Positions 39,503 to 39,616 of a stretch of 39,616 nt of DNA are shown here, piece after piece. Location of the stretch: contig DAOVRZ010000048.1 of assembly GCA_030627905.1 (NCBI GenBank), forward strand, positions 1 through 39,616, given 5' to 3'. The DNA comes from JAGMES01 sp023128035 (lineage in GTDB: Bacteria > Bacillota > Halanaerobiia > DY22613). The position numbers were made by a program, and so were the translations under genes. Position 1 is the stretch's first letter, and the number at the start of each line of letters is the position of its first letter. The notes under the pieces were generated by a model. The model had not been told where the DNA came from. It worked only from the letters and a program-made list of their open reading frames with translations, and did not search any database.

Positions 39503-39616
39503 AAAGTAAAGCTTTTGACTGGTTAGTTACTGCCGCCTTTATTGCAGTAAAAGCATCGATTTTATGTTTATTAGCAGTTCCGATATAAGACATAATTGTT
39601 GCGAATGTATCAGCGC
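39480..39616 (-). mobile_element. End of an IS66-like element with transposase C-terminus (partial)
   Basis: On the minus strand an open frame enters from the window edge and stops at 39495. It reads ADTFATIMSYIGTANKHKID, then AFTAIKAAVTNQSKALLFS, which fits the C-terminal tail of IS66-family transposases (a late 'T-A/K-x-x-G/K-...-A-I/L-x-A' helix). The plus-strand GTAACTATTCAG at 39480 would be the terminal repeat, as IS66 ends start with GTAA. The rest lies beyond the window. Confidence 0.55.

Overview
The window looks like the chromosome of a low-GC, anaerobic, probably spore-forming member of the Bacillota (Clostridia or Halanaerobiia type). The reasons are the gene order tig-clpP-clpX-lonB-lonA-engB, a LonB of the spore-former type, a split FeoB, strong purine-rich Shine-Dalgarno sites, frequent GTG/TTG starts and AT-rich gaps. 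The species cannot be named from sequence alone.

Layout. 1-3623: tail of a TPR protein, a convergent locus with a tiny Cys-containing peptide and an ABC exporter, and a secreted HEXXH metalloprotease. 3701-12191: two tRNAs (Arg, His), then the protein quality-control block (trigger factor, ClpP, ClpX, LonB, LonA) ending in the ribosome-assembly GTPase EngB. 12306-16530: a glycerophosphodiester phosphodiesterase, then a two-gene cassette with its own promoter and terminator (HEPN-like protein plus an 879-residue ATPase with a ParA-like KGGVGRT domain and a second STAND-like P-loop); this is a plausible undescribed defence module. 16571-19072: an iron-uptake operon (feoA, feoB split into GTPase and membrane genes) behind a 30-bp perfect palindrome. 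19110-22557: a structured intergenic RNA candidate, a DUF1287 protein, one intact and two broken GNAT acetyltransferases, a methyltransferase and tRNA-Arg(CCT). 22795-29148: a YbhN-type membrane protein, a decayed ABC transporter, a TetR/flavodoxin/FMN-lipoprotein operon, an FG-GAP protein, and an export locus whose ABC gene has lost most of its middle in frame. 29153-30846: a complete IS608-like IS200/IS605 element (TnpA, TnpB, probable omega RNA) directly upstream of map. 31771-33967: a lipoprotein gene and a partial, decayed copy fused to the tail of an MFS gene. 34075-38351: zinc-ribbon protein, PPP-type phosphatase, then an alkylation-repair group (AlkA, Ogt, YcaQ/AlkX-like glycosylase). 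38377-39616: a MerR regulator whose C-terminal half resembles the flagellar switch protein FliG, then a gene start cut by an IS66-like element.

Two items stand out. The first is the MerR-FliG fusion with a textbook 19-bp-spacer MerR promoter. The second is the HEPN/KGGVGR-STAND cassette. A broader theme of 20-34 kb is decay by deletion: two ABC transporters, two acetyltransferases, an MFS gene and a lipoprotein copy are all truncated, while the housekeeping genes around them are intact.
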